In this document: positions 8,219 through 17,604 of the stretch, piece after piece
Position numbering within the stretch: position 1 is the first letter of the stretch
Layout of the letters: the number at the start of each line of letters is the position of its first letter
NCBI RefSeq assembly: GCF_003309065.1
Contig: NZ_POAF01000007.1
Location: forward strand, 1-64,000
DNA from: Glutamicibacter soli
GTDB lineage: Bacteria; Actinomycetota; Actinomycetes; Actinomycetales; Micrococcaceae
Length of the DNA: 64,000 nt
Direction: 5' to 3'
Notes under the pieces: model-generated
Told to the model about the DNA's origin: nothing
Seen by the model: the letters and a program-made list of their open reading frames with translations, nothing else
Database searches by the model: none
Made by a program: the position numbers and the translations under genes

Positions 8219-9067
8219 TCAGCCAATGTGCCGTTCGGTTGGCAGATGCACTACATCTTGGCGACTTTTAGGACGACGTATCAAATCGGTCTCGCTATTT
8301 GCCGAGGGTAGGCGTTCCCTATCAGCTTCGATAGGACGAATCCCCATAATCTGAAGTAGTGCAGCAGATGAAACTTCAGACTTCCAGTATTTGCCGTGAC
8401 CAAGTTTGGTGTCCGATGCTCGAGACCACCTGCCTTCAGGCCCACCAGTTCGTCCAACTGCCTTCGAGTTCCCCGGGCGGGCAAAACGCATGCCCGGGTT
8501 AAATAACAGCTGCAGAACACGGTCCTTTTTAGAATACAAAACAACTTGATCCGGCCCTCCTGATCGCGAGCTTGAATAGACCGATCGATCTTCACAATGA
8601 GCCTCTGGCACAGCCGCCGCTAACATTAGAGACTTGGATATTTTTCGGGCTGGAGGATCCATAGAAGCAAGCGCCTGTAGGACGAACCTGCATCCGAGAG
8701 AATGTCCCACAAAGACTACTTCTTTACACTGCGAAAGATGCTCTGCCAGAATGTCTCCAGCACGTTCCGCATCCGCGACACGGCTTGCAAAAGATGCGAT
8801 ATTTATAAACTTGTTATGGTCATAACCTGGCCAAATAATAGCAATAAATTTATAATCACGAAGTGTTGCTCTATGACTCGACTGCTTCGATATATTTCTC
8901 AAGAAATGATCATAACCCTCTAGGGCCTTTTCGCGATTAGTTGCAAATCCATGTACTAGCACTATAACACGGGAGCCTTCTCCCAGGGTCCAGATAATAT
9001 TCTCCTTTCTGACAACGCTTTCTCCCGAAATCGAAGAACACAAATCGACGGTGATAACCGGCTTCAT
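8219..9067 (-). CDS. Alpha/beta-hydrolase with complete catalytic triad
   Basis: 282 residues. The fold is shown by an oxyanion-type HGF segment (residues 39-41) and the nucleophile elbow GHSLG with Ser123. Asp182 (SKKDRV) and His224 (GHGKYW) sit at the spacing expected for the acid and base of the triad. It resembles DUF900/lipase-like serine hydrolases, but the substrate is unknown. There is no signal peptide, so it is probably cytoplasmic. The ATG at 9067 overlaps the upstream stop by 1 nt (TGATG), and a TTG one codon earlier is an alternative. The gene is co-transcribed with a four-helix membrane protein in an AT-richer island, suggesting a transferred two-gene module. Confidence 0.8.
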   Translation of the reverse strand: MKPVITVDLCSSISGESVVRKENIIWTLGEGSRVIVLVHGFATNREKALEGYDHFLRNISKQSSHRATLRDYKFIAIIWPGYDHNKFINIASFASRVADAERAGDILAEHLSQCKEVVFVGHSLGCRFVLQALASMDPPARKISKSLMLAAAVPEAHCEDRSVYSSSRSGGPDQVVLYSKKDRVLQLLFNPGMRFARPGNSKAVGRTGGPEGRWSRASDTKLGHGKYWKSEVSSAALLQIMGIRPIEADRERLPSANSETDLIRRPKSRQDVVHLPTERHIG

Positions 9068-9912
9068 CAAAGTCGCCGCATCCTCTCTATTGCAGCAGTG
9101 AGATCTCTAGCAACCCATGATACGAAAGCACCTACGACCGGTGAAATGACGGCAACGGATAATAATGCAGATGGAAATGTGGTTACCGCTAAAATGGCCG
9201 CAGATGCACTGGAAGCCGCAACAGACCATCCTGAAATAGTTTTTCGCCAATAATGACCGGCCCTAAGCTGGAAGACATCCAGTTGATCCTGTACCTGCTG
9301 ATTAATTCGACTAAGAGTTCGCTCCCATTTCGCAATCTCAAATGAATCTCCTCGATTACGCTGATTTGCTTCAAAACGATCGAATTCTTTCTTTGCCGTA
9401 AGAAGTTCATCAAGATCTTCTTGTTCTAACAGCGCATATATTAAATACCTATACTTAAATGGATCGGAAATTGCATGCGTAAGAGACTGAGATAGTTGAG
9501 CCGCCAAAAGCTCCAGCGGTAGATCGTACATAGACAACGCGTGTCCACTAGTACGGGTTGACTTAGTCGAAGAATGCATTACCGACTCAAGGTCCCCCCG
9601 GCGAACATAGGGAGATGAACTCTCAATAATACTGCCTAGCGCGAATTGACCACGATCCCCCAACCAGCGCCTAAGTTCATTCCTATGAAACCGCCCGCGT
9701 ACGCTCGAAAGCCGCTTTATTAATTCGATTAAAGATGTAGCGAAGAGTCCGGAAAATACAGATATCAAGACTACATCTTTCACCTGGGGTAAGCCCTCAA
9801 CCTTATTCGCATAACTCAAATATATCGAAAATGCAATAGTCGCACAAAAAATATATAGAGAGACAATGATGGCCAAACTATAGCCTTTATAACTTTTCCA
9901 AATTTTCTTCAT
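9067..9912 (-). CDS. Membrane protein, partner of the downstream hydrolase
   Basis: 281 residues. Two N-terminal membrane helices (about 11-34 and 46-66), a long hydrophilic helical middle (about 70-225), and a hydrophobic C-terminal pair (about 228-268) are visible. No known domain is recognised. The ATG at 9912 is preferred over an upstream frame extension because ACGGAG lies seven nt before it. Its stop shares one base with the hydrolase start, so the two are probably translated together. Codon use and base composition are more AT-rich than the flanking housekeeping genes, which suggests recent transfer. A membrane-anchoring or effector role for the pair is inference. Confidence 0.75.
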   Translation of the reverse strand: MKKIWKSYKGYSLAIIVSLYIFCATIAFSIYLSYANKVEGLPQVKDVVLISVFSGLFATSLIELIKRLSSVRGRFHRNELRRWLGDRGQFALGSIIESSSPYVRRGDLESVMHSSTKSTRTSGHALSMYDLPLELLAAQLSQSLTHAISDPFKYRYLIYALLEQEDLDELLTAKKEFDRFEANQRNRGDSFEIAKWERTLSRINQQVQDQLDVFQLRAGHYWRKTISGWSVAASSASAAILAVTTFPSALLSVAVISPVVGAFVSWVARDLTAAIERMRRL

Positions 9913-10573
9913 TGGACTCCGTTCATATGGGTGATGAAAAAGGTTTTCGATGGTTCCACATACGCTTCTTATGGCACCTGGGATGCGCCCCAGACTAGTA
10001 ATTGGCAAACATTGAGTTACCTATCAAGATCCCCAAGATGTGCACCACCATACACTTTAGGGTTGGATTCGTAGGAACCTCCGGCTTTGCGCCTACCGCC
10101 GGGAGCGCGGACGAACACCCGAAAAGTTTTTCGTCATGCTTAACTCTACTTCTGTCCCTGTTATTGGGGGAGATTATCCTGCAGATGCCGCAGAGCCCAG
10201 GGCTTGGCTTTCGACTGATGTTACATGACTGGCGTACCTTGATCGGCTGCATCGGCACGAGGAACCCGTCTGCTATCGGCGTAAGTTGAAAAGCGAACAA
10301 ATGGATAATCGCATGCAATATCGCCCAAAACGTCAGTTGCATGCCGCACTGAGTTGACAGAAACGGTAGGGAGGGCATCTGCATGCCGCACTGAGTTGAC
10401 AGAAACGGTAGGGAGGGCATCAATAAAAAGGTAACCGATTTCTGAGGTCGTGCCTCTTCCATTGACGACCAGTCATTGAGATCTCCCTGCAGCACATGGA
10501 GAATTTAATCCCTTTCACTCGACAAATTCAACTGGAGTTGTTTGTGAACCGCGTGAGATGGAAAGTTTCGCCC
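9913..10573. other. Intergenic region with tandem duplication
   Basis: About 660 bp without a convincing gene. A minus-strand frame (9995-10495) passes through the 42-bp duplication but looks like chance: no ribosome site, no domain and odd composition. The region forms the right side of the accessory island next to the cardiolipin-synthase-like gene. Confidence 0.5.
10338..10421. repeat. Perfect 42-bp tandem duplication
   Basis: Two identical adjacent 42-nt units, 10338-10379 and 10380-10421, beginning TGCATGCCGCACTGAG and ending GGGAGGGCATC, with no base difference. The identity implies a very recent duplication. The length is a multiple of three, but no reliable coding frame covers it. 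Confidence 0.95.
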
Positions 10574-12061
10574 CTACTGCAGGGCGGAGGTCAACCGGGC
10601 CAGCGAGTCCAGGATCTTCTCCCGCCACGGCCGCCGCGTCCAGCGCTGAAGGTCGATGGGGAAGCTGATCTTCCGGTAGCCGTCCTCGACCTTGCGGATT
10701 TCGGCGACGAACTCAGCCCCGCGCACCAGCAGCGAGACCTCCATGTTCAGGCTGAAGGAGCGCATGTCCATGTTGCTGGAGCCGATCACCGCGACCTCGT
10801 CGTCGATGGAGAAGTGCTTGGAGTGCAGCACGGTCGGCGAGGGGTACTGGTAGATCTTCACCCCGGCGGCCAGCAGGTCGGCGTAGTAGGAGCGCTGCGC
10901 GTGGTAGACCATCGCCTGGTCGGCGACCTCGGAAACGAACAGCTCCACCGCCAGCCCGCGGGAGGCGGCGGTGATGATGGCCTGCAAGGTGGCCTCGTCC
11001 GGGACGAAGTAGGGGCTGGCAATGCTCACCCGGCGCCGGGCATTGTGGATCAGCGAGACAAACAGCTTGAGGTTGTTGTCGTTCTCGAAGCTCGGGCCGC
11101 TGGGGATCACCTGGGCGTCCAGCCCGTGCACGGTGCGCGACTGGTGGGTGCTGGGGGTCTCGTGGTGGATGCTGGCCTCGCGCACCCGGTACTTCTCCCC
11201 TTCGAGCAGCTCGTCGGTTTCGCTGTACCAGTCGGTGATGAACACCGCGTCCAGCTCGCTGACGATCGGGCCTTCCAGCCGCACCATCAGCTCCTTCCAG
11301 TGCAGGCCGCGGCGCAGGTTCCCGGGCTTGAGGTAGGTCGAGTCGATCAGGTTCTGCGAGCCCGTGAAACCCACTTCCCCGTCCACGATCAGCAGCTTGC
11401 GGTGGTTGCGCAGATCCGGACGCTGCCATTGGCCCTTCAGGGGCTTCAGCGGCAGCATGTGGTGCCATTGGATGCCGAGCCGGTCCAGCTCTTGGATGGT
11501 TTCCTTGCGCCGCGGCAGCGTCAGGGTGGCGACGTGGTCGAAGAGCACCCGCACCGCGACCCCGCGGGCGGCGGCGCGGCCCAGCGCGGCGACTAGCTCC
11601 CCGGTGGTCTGGTCGCTGACCAGGATGTAGAACTCCACGTGGATGAATGACTGCGCTTTCTCGATGGCGCGGACCATGGAGGCGATGGACTGCTCGTAGC
11701 CGCCGATCAGCGTGGCCGAGGTTCCCGAGACCATGCCCAGCGCGCCGAGCTTCTCGTTCATCGCCACGGTCGGGACCAGCCAGTCGGGCGAGTCGAACTG
11801 CGCCCGGTGCCCGCTCAGCCCGGAGGCGGCGTGCATCAGCTCGTTGACCTGCCGCTGCTTCTCCCGGCGGTGGCGCGGGAGCCGGCCGAAGCCGATCAGG
11901 AAGAAGGCGATGGCGCCCAGGTACGGGATGAAGATGATCGTCATGATCCAGGCGATGGCCGTGGTCGGCTTGCGCCGCGAGGAGATCACGATGGCCGCGG
12001 TCAGGCCGATGACCAGGTGCAGGATCAGGAAAACCACGCCAACTTCGTCAGCTGTATTCAA
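10574..12061 (-). CDS. Cardiolipin synthase-like phospholipase D family protein
   Basis: 495 residues from the TTG at 12061. Two N-terminal membrane helices are followed by two PLD domains with HKD motifs HRKLLIVDGEVGFTGSQN and HSKHFSIDDEVAVIGSSN. This is the ClsA-type architecture, which joins phosphatidyl groups to make cardiolipin in the membrane. An in-frame TTG at 12091 would add ten residues, but AGAGGC five nt before 12061 supports the shorter form. It is monocistronic and adjacent to the accessory island. Confidence 0.88.
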   Translation of the reverse strand: MNTADEVGVVFLILHLVIGLTAAIVISSRRKPTTAIAWIMTIIFIPYLGAIAFFLIGFGRLPRHRREKQRQVNELMHAASGLSGHRAQFDSPDWLVPTVAMNEKLGALGMVSGTSATLIGGYEQSIASMVRAIEKAQSFIHVEFYILVSDQTTGELVAALGRAAARGVAVRVLFDHVATLTLPRRKETIQELDRLGIQWHHMLPLKPLKGQWQRPDLRNHRKLLIVDGEVGFTGSQNLIDSTYLKPGNLRRGLHWKELMVRLEGPIVSELDAVFITDWYSETDELLEGEKYRVREASIHHETPSTHQSRTVHGLDAQVIPSGPSFENDNNLKLFVSLIHNARRRVSIASPYFVPDEATLQAIITAASRGLAVELFVSEVADQAMVYHAQRSYYADLLAAGVKIYQYPSPTVLHSKHFSIDDEVAVIGSSNMDMRSFSLNMEVSLLVRGAEFVAEIRKVEDGYRKISFPIDLQRWTRRPWREKILDSLARLTSALQ

Positions 12062-12314
12062 AGCGCTGCCTCTCAGTTCCACGATGCGCAACCGGAGCGG
12101 CCACGAAAGGCCGAAAGCGGCCCTGTACGAAATCCTATGTCCATGTGCGCGTTTTCCAGCAGATTACGCGCAACCGGAGGGTGTTCAACCTCTCAACCGG
12201 CCCCTGACTTATAAGAACCCCGTGACTAGTAAATAGATATATTGAAAGTGCAAGTAACTTGCCGCAGCGGTCTGCGCTGCACCCCAACACCCGCACCCAA
12301 GGAAAACAAGCATC

Positions 12315-13373
12315 ATGAGCAAGAGAGCTGGATGGATTTCAGCGGGCGTCATCGCCTCGCTGGTCGCCGGCGGGGCTGTCTACGCCACCACCTCGAATTC
12401 GGATTCCCACGGCACGGTTGTCCGTGTTGTCGACGGCGACACCGTGGATCTGAAGATCGCAGGCGAGCAAACGCGTGTACGGCTGCTGAATATCGACACC
12501 CCCGAAACCGTGGATCCCGACAAGGCCGTCGAATGCATGGGCCCGGAGGCCACCGACTACCTGAAAACGCTGCTGCGCCCCGGCGACAAGGTGGATCTGG
12601 AATACGACATCGAACGCGAGGACCGCTACGGGCGGACCCTGGCCGGCGTGTTCAAGGACGACCTGTTTGTCAACAGCGCCATCGCGGCGGCCGGCCTGGG
12701 CGTCGCCGTGAAGTACGAGCCGAACGTGAAGTTCTACGACGAAGTGCTGGCCGCCGAGCAGAAGGCCGTCGATGCCGGCGAAGGGTTGTTCGACTTATCC
12801 GTGGAATGCACCATCCCTGCCCAGCTGGACGAGGCGGACACCGCGCTCTCCGAGGTTTCATCGCTGCCGGCAGACAGCATCGAGGAAGCCGAATCGTTCA
12901 TGGGCGAAGCCGCGGCAGCGGTCGGCGTGGGCCTGGCGGTGAAGAGCGCCCTGAACAAGGCGGAGTCTGCCACGCACCCGGTGACCCATGCGCTGATGAG
13001 CGGCCGCTATGCGAGCGATATTTCCCGTCTCTCCACGCGTATCGATGACACCAAGCAGCTGGAGGCCTTCCACACGCAACAGCGCGCAGAACTGGTGGAG
13101 AAAGAAAAGCAGCGCAAGGAAGCGGAGCGCAAGAAGAAGGCAGCCGAAGCCAAGGCCAAGAAGGAAGCCGAGGCCGCCGCGCAGCGGGCAGCCGAACAGC
13201 AGGCCGCGGCGAAGGCCGCCCAGAAGGCGCAGCAGAAGCGCTATTCCGCGCCGAAGTCGTACTCGAAGCCACGCACGCAGCCAAAGAAGTCGGCGCCAAA
13301 GAAGAGCTCCTACTCCAACTACACCGGGCCGCGGTGCTACGCACCCGGCGGCAAGACGTGGAAGCCCTGCTGA
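12315..13373 (+). CDS. Exported staphylococcal-nuclease-like (SNase) protein
   Basis: 352 residues. A signal peptide or N-terminal anchor (about 1-25) precedes an SNase domain (about 32-160) with VVDGDT, RVRLLNIDTPET and the REDRYGRTLAG segment, which contain the Asp, Arg and Glu positions used for Ca-dependent phosphodiester cleavage. Residues about 245-330 are a Lys/Ala/Glu-rich, probably coiled-coil region followed by a Lys/Pro/Ser-rich linker. The extreme C-terminus is a small two-cysteine tail (RCYAPGGKTWKPC). The long basic region could bind nucleic acid or wall polymer. A strong hairpin follows. It probably degrades extracellular DNA/RNA, though a wall-linked role is possible. Confidence 0.85.
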   Translation: MSKRAGWISAGVIASLVAGGAVYATTSNSDSHGTVVRVVDGDTVDLKIAGEQTRVRLLNIDTPETVDPDKAVECMGPEATDYLKTLLRPGDKVDLEYDIEREDRYGRTLAGVFKDDLFVNSAIAAAGLGVAVKYEPNVKFYDEVLAAEQKAVDAGEGLFDLSVECTIPAQLDEADTALSEVSSLPADSIEEAESFMGEAAAAVGVGLAVKSALNKAESATHPVTHALMSGRYASDISRLSTRIDDTKQLEAFHTQQRAELVEKEKQRKEAERKKKAAEAKAKKEAEAAAQRAAEQQAAAKAAQKAQQKRYSAPKSYSKPRTQPKKSAPKKSSYSNYTGPRCYAPGGKTWKPC

Positions 13374-13425
13374 TACCAGGCGGCCGATAGGCCAGCGGCT
13401 TGCCTGCTGCCGATTCTCTCGTTGG

Positions 13426-13466
13426 ATGCCCGGTACCCCGATCCTCGTGATCCGGGTGCCGGGCAT
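13426..13466 (+). terminator. Terminator after SNase gene
   Basis: An imperfect 18-bp stem: ATGCCCGGTACCCCGATC (13426-13443) against GATCCGGGTGCCGGGCAT (13449-13466), loop of 5 nt, followed by a T-rich tract (TGCTTATTTTC). Confidence 0.8.
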
Positions 13467-13586
13467 TGCTTATTTTCAAACCGATTTCCTGTTCCGCCGG
13501 TGTCATATTTATCCACCGATCGGAGACAAAGTCCCATTCTCCCCTAGGATCAATACCGTCGCAGTACCGCCCCGCGGTACGCCACG

Positions 13587-14615
13587 ATGACAAGCAGTCT
13601 TCAGCATCCATGGGGAGAAACCATCATTTCCATCACCCGCCGGTTCACGGCCGCCTCAGCCGCCACGGCCCTGGCGCTTGTGCTCAGCTCGTGTTCCGTA
13701 TCGCCATCGCAACCTTCGCCGGACCCCTCGCCCGCAGCTTCCACCTCTGCCACGGCTTCCGCGTCTTCCGCGTCTGCCACGCCAACCAATTCGGTATCGG
13801 CGAGCGCCACTACGCAGACCGCTGCGACCGTGAAGCATAAGGTAGGCAAGGGGCATTTCGAACTTGAGATGCCGGCGGACTGGAGCCTTGTTGAGACCGG
13901 CGAATACTTCGAAGGCCAAGTGCACGAGGACCTCAAGTCGACCTACAGCATCCGCAATGCCAAGGGAGCGGAAATGGCGGTGCTGAGCACCGGCATCGAA
14001 TACTACGCTCATGGCGAGCCGCCCATGACGCAGGTGCACAACGAGATCATCGATTTCAGCGACAAGGCGGTTAATGGCCAGTCGTATGTTTTCGCCACCT
14101 CCAAGGGCAGCACCGGGACCTCCATCAGCTTGGCCATGGGTAAGAAGAACCAGCTTGAAGTCGCAGACGCCCTGCCATGGGTCTTCAGCCCTTCGCAGTC
14201 AAGCAGCGCCACCTTCTACCGGGTAATCGAAGACGATGAGCAGCTCACGGGAGTGGATCCGAGCCTGACCGGGGCAGCCCGCGCCAGAGCCTACGCCAAA
14301 ACCGAGGAGTACAGGCAGCTGAAGTCGATCATGCTGTCGCTGAAGGAAATCAAGAAGTTCACGGCCCCTCCGCTGGGCGAAGCGAGCACCGAAGCGGCCT
14401 CCTGCGTCGGCGCAAAGTACACCTACGCGCTGGGCAATTCCCAGCTCAGCTGCGAAGAGGCGAAGGCTTTCCTTGAGCGGCTGCTGCAGGAGCGCCCGAG
14501 CACCGGAGGCGTGGAGATCATTGGCGTTGGCGCTTGCATGCTGGCTTGGGAAGATGAGCCCGGCTTCTGCCTGGTTGATTCGACCGGAGGACGTTTCGAG
14601 TTCAGCGTGAAGTAG
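13587..14615 (+). CDS. Secreted lipoprotein of unknown function
   Basis: 342 residues. A signal sequence ends in the lipobox LVLSSC, followed by a Ser/Pro/Thr/Ala-rich linker of about 45 residues and then a globular domain of about 260 residues. Four Cys residues in the last third (SCVG, LSCEE, ACML, FCLV) could form disulfides. No family is recognised. The 12 or more residues before the signal core (MTSSLQHPWGE) are unusual and suggest the true start may lie inside, but no better canonical start is visible. Confidence 0.7.
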   Translation: MTSSLQHPWGETIISITRRFTAASAATALALVLSSCSVSPSQPSPDPSPAASTSATASASSASATPTNSVSASATTQTAATVKHKVGKGHFELEMPADWSLVETGEYFEGQVHEDLKSTYSIRNAKGAEMAVLSTGIEYYAHGEPPMTQVHNEIIDFSDKAVNGQSYVFATSKGSTGTSISLAMGKKNQLEVADALPWVFSPSQSSSATFYRVIEDDEQLTGVDPSLTGAARARAYAKTEEYRQLKSIMLSLKEIKKFTAPPLGEASTEAASCVGAKYTYALGNSQLSCEEAKAFLERLLQERPSTGGVEIIGVGACMLAWEDEPGFCLVDSTGGRFEFSVK

Positions 14616-14780
14616 CCGGGATGGTGCTGCTCTCGATCCACCGCAGCAACGTGGAGTAACCGGGTGCTTCACCACGTCGCGCCTGCGCCAAACCTGCATG
14701 TATTTCACGTAGCGTAGTCAACTAAACGACGCCAGCCGGCTGTGGGTGGAGCCCAGCGAAACATCTTAAGGATTGAAACT

Positions 14781-16576
14781 GTGAATGTTCAGACGGCGCC
14801 CCCCGACGCCTACATGGTGACTTGGCAGGTGGAACATGAATTCGGCGGCATGACCACCGTCTGCCTCCAGCGAGCCGCGACGTTTGCCGAACGCTACGGG
14901 CATGCCTCCGTGGTGACGTTTAACGCGGATCCCGCCTATCCCTAGTTGCTGCAGGGCCTGCGCGAACGAGGCAAGCTTTCGGAGAAGGTCCGCCATGTGA
15001 ATTTCTACGAACACATGGCCAAGCATCCGCTGAAACCGCAGGCCAAACTCGCAGCGGCGAAATTCGCCCCGGAGCACACGGATTTCCGGGTTGAGTCCAG
15101 CATCAGCTACCTCGACTCGGACGCTACAGTATTCAGCGAAAGCAGCTGGGCGGGACCGGAGCGGTCGGCCGACCGCAAAACTTACTTCCGTCGGGACGGG
15201 TCGGCGTTCCTCACCGATACGAAGTTCCGCTCCCAGGACGTTGAGCGGAGGCTGCTGGAAGTGCTTGATGCAGCCGGTCGAGTGACCGCACGCTTCACCA
15301 GCGCCGGGCGCTGTATCGCTACTGGCTCACGCAGGTGGTGGACCACGACAAGGCGCTGGTGGTGGTCGACAGCAAGTTCTCGGCCAAGTTCCTGAACGCC
15401 TGGAAAACGGTGCATGTGCCCAAGCTGTTCGCCTTCCACAGCACGCACGTCAAAGCGGGGCAGGATCTGCTGACCGGCCAGCTGGCCGAGGGGCACGCCC
15501 CGATGATCGAACAGCGGACTAAGTGGGACGGTTTCGTTTTCCTGACCGAAGCGCAGCGCGGCGCCTACGTGGAGCGCTTCGGCGATGAAGAACGCACTTT
15601 TGTCGTCCCCAACCCGGTGCGCAGCGGACATGTCCATCCCCCGCGGCCGCAGCGAAACCCCGCGCATCTGATTGCCGCCGGCTCGCCGACGGTCAACAAG
15701 AACGTCGCAGCCTCGATCAGGGTGGTTGCCGAGCTGAAGCAGCGTGGGCTTGATCCCACGCTGAATGTGGTCGGGCACGGCGCCCAGCTCGGCGCGCTGG
15801 AGCAGCTGGCCGGCGAACTTGAAGTCCGGGACAACGTCATCTTCCACGGATACTCCGACCAGCTGCCCCGGCATTTCGCCTCGGCGGCCATCCACCTGCT
15901 GACCTCGACCAACGAGGGGCAGGCGCTGGTGCTGATCGAGTCGTAGCAGCAGGGCTGCATGCCGGTGTCATTCGACATCAACTTCGGCCCGGCGGATTCG
16001 ATCACCGACGGCTCCAATGGCTTCCTGGTCCCCCACGGGGACATCACCGCGATGGCGGACAAGGCCGAACTGCTGATCCGCGACCCCCAGCTCGCCGCCC
16101 GCATGTCCGCCAAGGCGAGCCAGTTTGCCGAGGACTGGGCCCGCCGCGACATCGTAGGGCTGTGGGTGGACACCAGAAACAACGCCGCACAGCTCAAGAA
16201 GGCAGGTGCGCCGGAGAAGCTTCCGGAGTTCACCGCAGATCTGCAGGGCATGGATTTCCATGACGGATCCGTGAAGATCCGCTTCGCCCATGGGGTTCCG
16301 GCTCCGGTGGACGGGCAGTTCGAGCTGGTGCTCATCGGGCGCGACTCCAAGGAGGTCATCGCCAGCATCCCGGCCAGCGAGGTGGCTGCGGACAGCGCGG
16401 CATTCGCCATCAGCACCGGGATCTTGGCCCAGCCCGGGGCGACCGACGCCATTGGCGACGCGAGCGTGAAATTCCACCTCGGCACACGTTCGGAAACCAA
16501 GCGCCTGCGTCTTGCTGAGCCGGCGCTCGTGCCGTACCTGACTGCCTACAACAACCTGTCCTTCAAGCGCGGCTGA
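14781..16576 (+). pseudogene. Family-4-like glycosyltransferase pseudogene (two TAG stops plus frameshift)
   Basis: One gene of about 598 codons can be followed across four fragments. From a GTG at 14781 (AAGGAT upstream) it reads VTWQVEHEFGGMTT until TAG at 14943-14945, then continues in the same frame through KVRHVNFYEHM. Near 15300-15310 the coding frame moves by -1, resuming as ALYRYWLTQVVDHDKAL. TAG at 15944-15946 interrupts LVLIES/QQGCMPVSFDIN, after which it continues to 16576. The EGQALVLIE segment is the E-X7-E motif of GT4 enzymes, and the overall plan resembles poly(glycerol-phosphate) alpha-glucosyltransferases (TagE type) with an extra C-terminal domain. Three separate lesions make function unlikely. 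Confidence 0.88.
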
Positions 16577-16592
16577 CACCTGCCTCAAAATG

Positions 16593-16630
16593 CACCCGGG
16601 CAGCGCTCCGCAGGGAGCGCTGCCCGGGTG
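16593..16630. terminator. Bidirectional terminator hairpin
   Basis: A perfect 17-bp stem, CACCCGGGCAGCGCTCC (16593-16609) against its complement at 16614-16630 with a 4-nt loop, lies between the convergent glycosyltransferase pseudogene and the VOC gene and could serve both. Confidence 0.85.
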
Positions 16631-16663
16631 TTGTGGATTCCAACCGGCGCGGCGGGCAGGTGC

Positions 16664-17533
16664 CTAGCGTACGGCGACGCGCAGCTGGTTGTTCCACGGA
16701 TCCTTGAACTGCAGCTCGGATCCGGTGTGGTGGTTCTGCACGCCGGCGAAGTCAAGGCGCTCGGCGATCTTGCTGATCTCGTCCTGGGTCGGGACGTTGA
16801 TCAGCACCTCGCCCAGGCCCAGGGTGTCCTTGCGGGGTCCTGCGCCGCGGGAATTCCAGACGTTCATGGCCATGTGGTGGTGGTAGCCGCCGGCGGAGAC
16901 GAACAGCGCCTGGTTGCCCACGGCCGCGGTCTGGTCGAACCCCAGGGTCTGGACGTAGAACTGGTGGGCCGTAGCGACGTCGCCGACCTGCAGGTGGACG
17001 TGGCCTACCTCGGCGCCAGCCCGCTTCTGCCCGACGACAGCTTCCTCGCTCAGGTGGGTGTTCAGGTAATGGTTCGGGTCCAGGTAGATGGTGTCCATGG
17101 AGACCTGGTCTCCGGTCCAGGTCCAGGTGTCGCGCGGGCGGTCGAAGTAGAGCTCGATGCCGTTGCCTTCCGGATCGGTGAAGTAGAAGGCTTCGGAGAC
17201 CAGATGGTCCGAGCTGCCCACGAAGCTGCTCTGGTTGTACTGCGCGGCCGACAGCACGGTGGCGGCCAAGTCGGATTGGGTTTTGAAGAGCAGGGCGGTG
17301 TGGAACAGGCCCGCTTCGCCGCGAGCCGGCAGCTGCAGCCCGGGGGCAGGCGTGAGCTGGACCAGGGTTTCGGCGCCGCGTCCAAGGCTGGTGCCGGCGG
17401 CGCTTTCCTTGAGCACTTCCAGACCCAGGGCCTGCTGGTAGTAGGTGCTCATCGTGTCCAGGTCGCCGACCTTGAGCTGCACGGCATTCATCGACAGCTG
17501 CGCGGAAAGCTTGTCTTCCTTCAGGGGTGCCAT
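16664..17533 (-). CDS. VOC-superfamily protein, ring-cleavage dioxygenase/glyoxalase type
   Basis: 289 residues with two vicinal-oxygen-chelate modules (about 10-130 and 165-289). Metal-ligand candidates are His in FHTALLF, Glu in IELYFDR, His in VGHVHLQVGD and the HHMAMNVWNS segment. Length and arrangement match CatE/MhqO-like extradiol dioxygenases, which open catechol or hydroquinone rings using Fe(II). The gene is divergent from an acyl-CoA synthetase, and a 12-bp palindrome in the shared spacer suggests a MarR-type regulator, although no regulator gene is adjacent. The substrate is not determined. Confidence 0.82.
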   Translation of the reverse strand: MAPLKEDKLSAQLSMNAVQLKVGDLDTMSTYYQQALGLEVLKESAAGTSLGRGAETLVQLTPAPGLQLPARGEAGLFHTALLFKTQSDLAATVLSAAQYNQSSFVGSSDHLVSEAFYFTDPEGNGIELYFDRPRDTWTWTGDQVSMDTIYLDPNHYLNTHLSEEAVVGQKRAGAEVGHVHLQVGDVATAHQFYVQTLGFDQTAAVGNQALFVSAGGYHHHMAMNVWNSRGAGPRKDTLGLGEVLINVPTQDEISKIAERLDFAGVQNHHTGSELQFKDPWNNQLRVAVR

Positions 17534-17592
17534 GGTCGGCGTCCTTTCTGCGGGCGGGTTGTCTTGCTTGATTCCAGAGTACGCCTCTTTAG

Positions 17593-17604
17593 TTGAAGCT
17601 TCAA
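17593..17604. promoter_or_regulatory. Palindromic operator candidate upstream of the VOC gene
   Basis: TTGAAGCTTCAA is a perfect 12-bp palindrome about 60 bp upstream of the VOC start, in an AT-rich stretch (TTTAGTTGAAGCTTCAATC). Its size and position suit a MarR- or TetR-type repressor. The assignment is inference; the symmetry is directly visible. Confidence 0.45.

Noticed and set aside
10338-10421. CRISPR-like repeat pair
   Set aside because: The two 42-bp units are directly adjacent with no spacer, only two copies exist and no cas gene is near.
9995-10495. 166-codon minus-strand frame
   Set aside because: It spans the tandem duplication, has no ribosome site or domain, and its composition looks non-coding.
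14781-16576. Amber codon recoding or selenocysteine/pyrrolysine-type readthrough
   Set aside because: A frameshift also breaks the gene, other genes here use TAG as a normal stop (for example efeO and amtB-side genes), and no suppressor system is seen.
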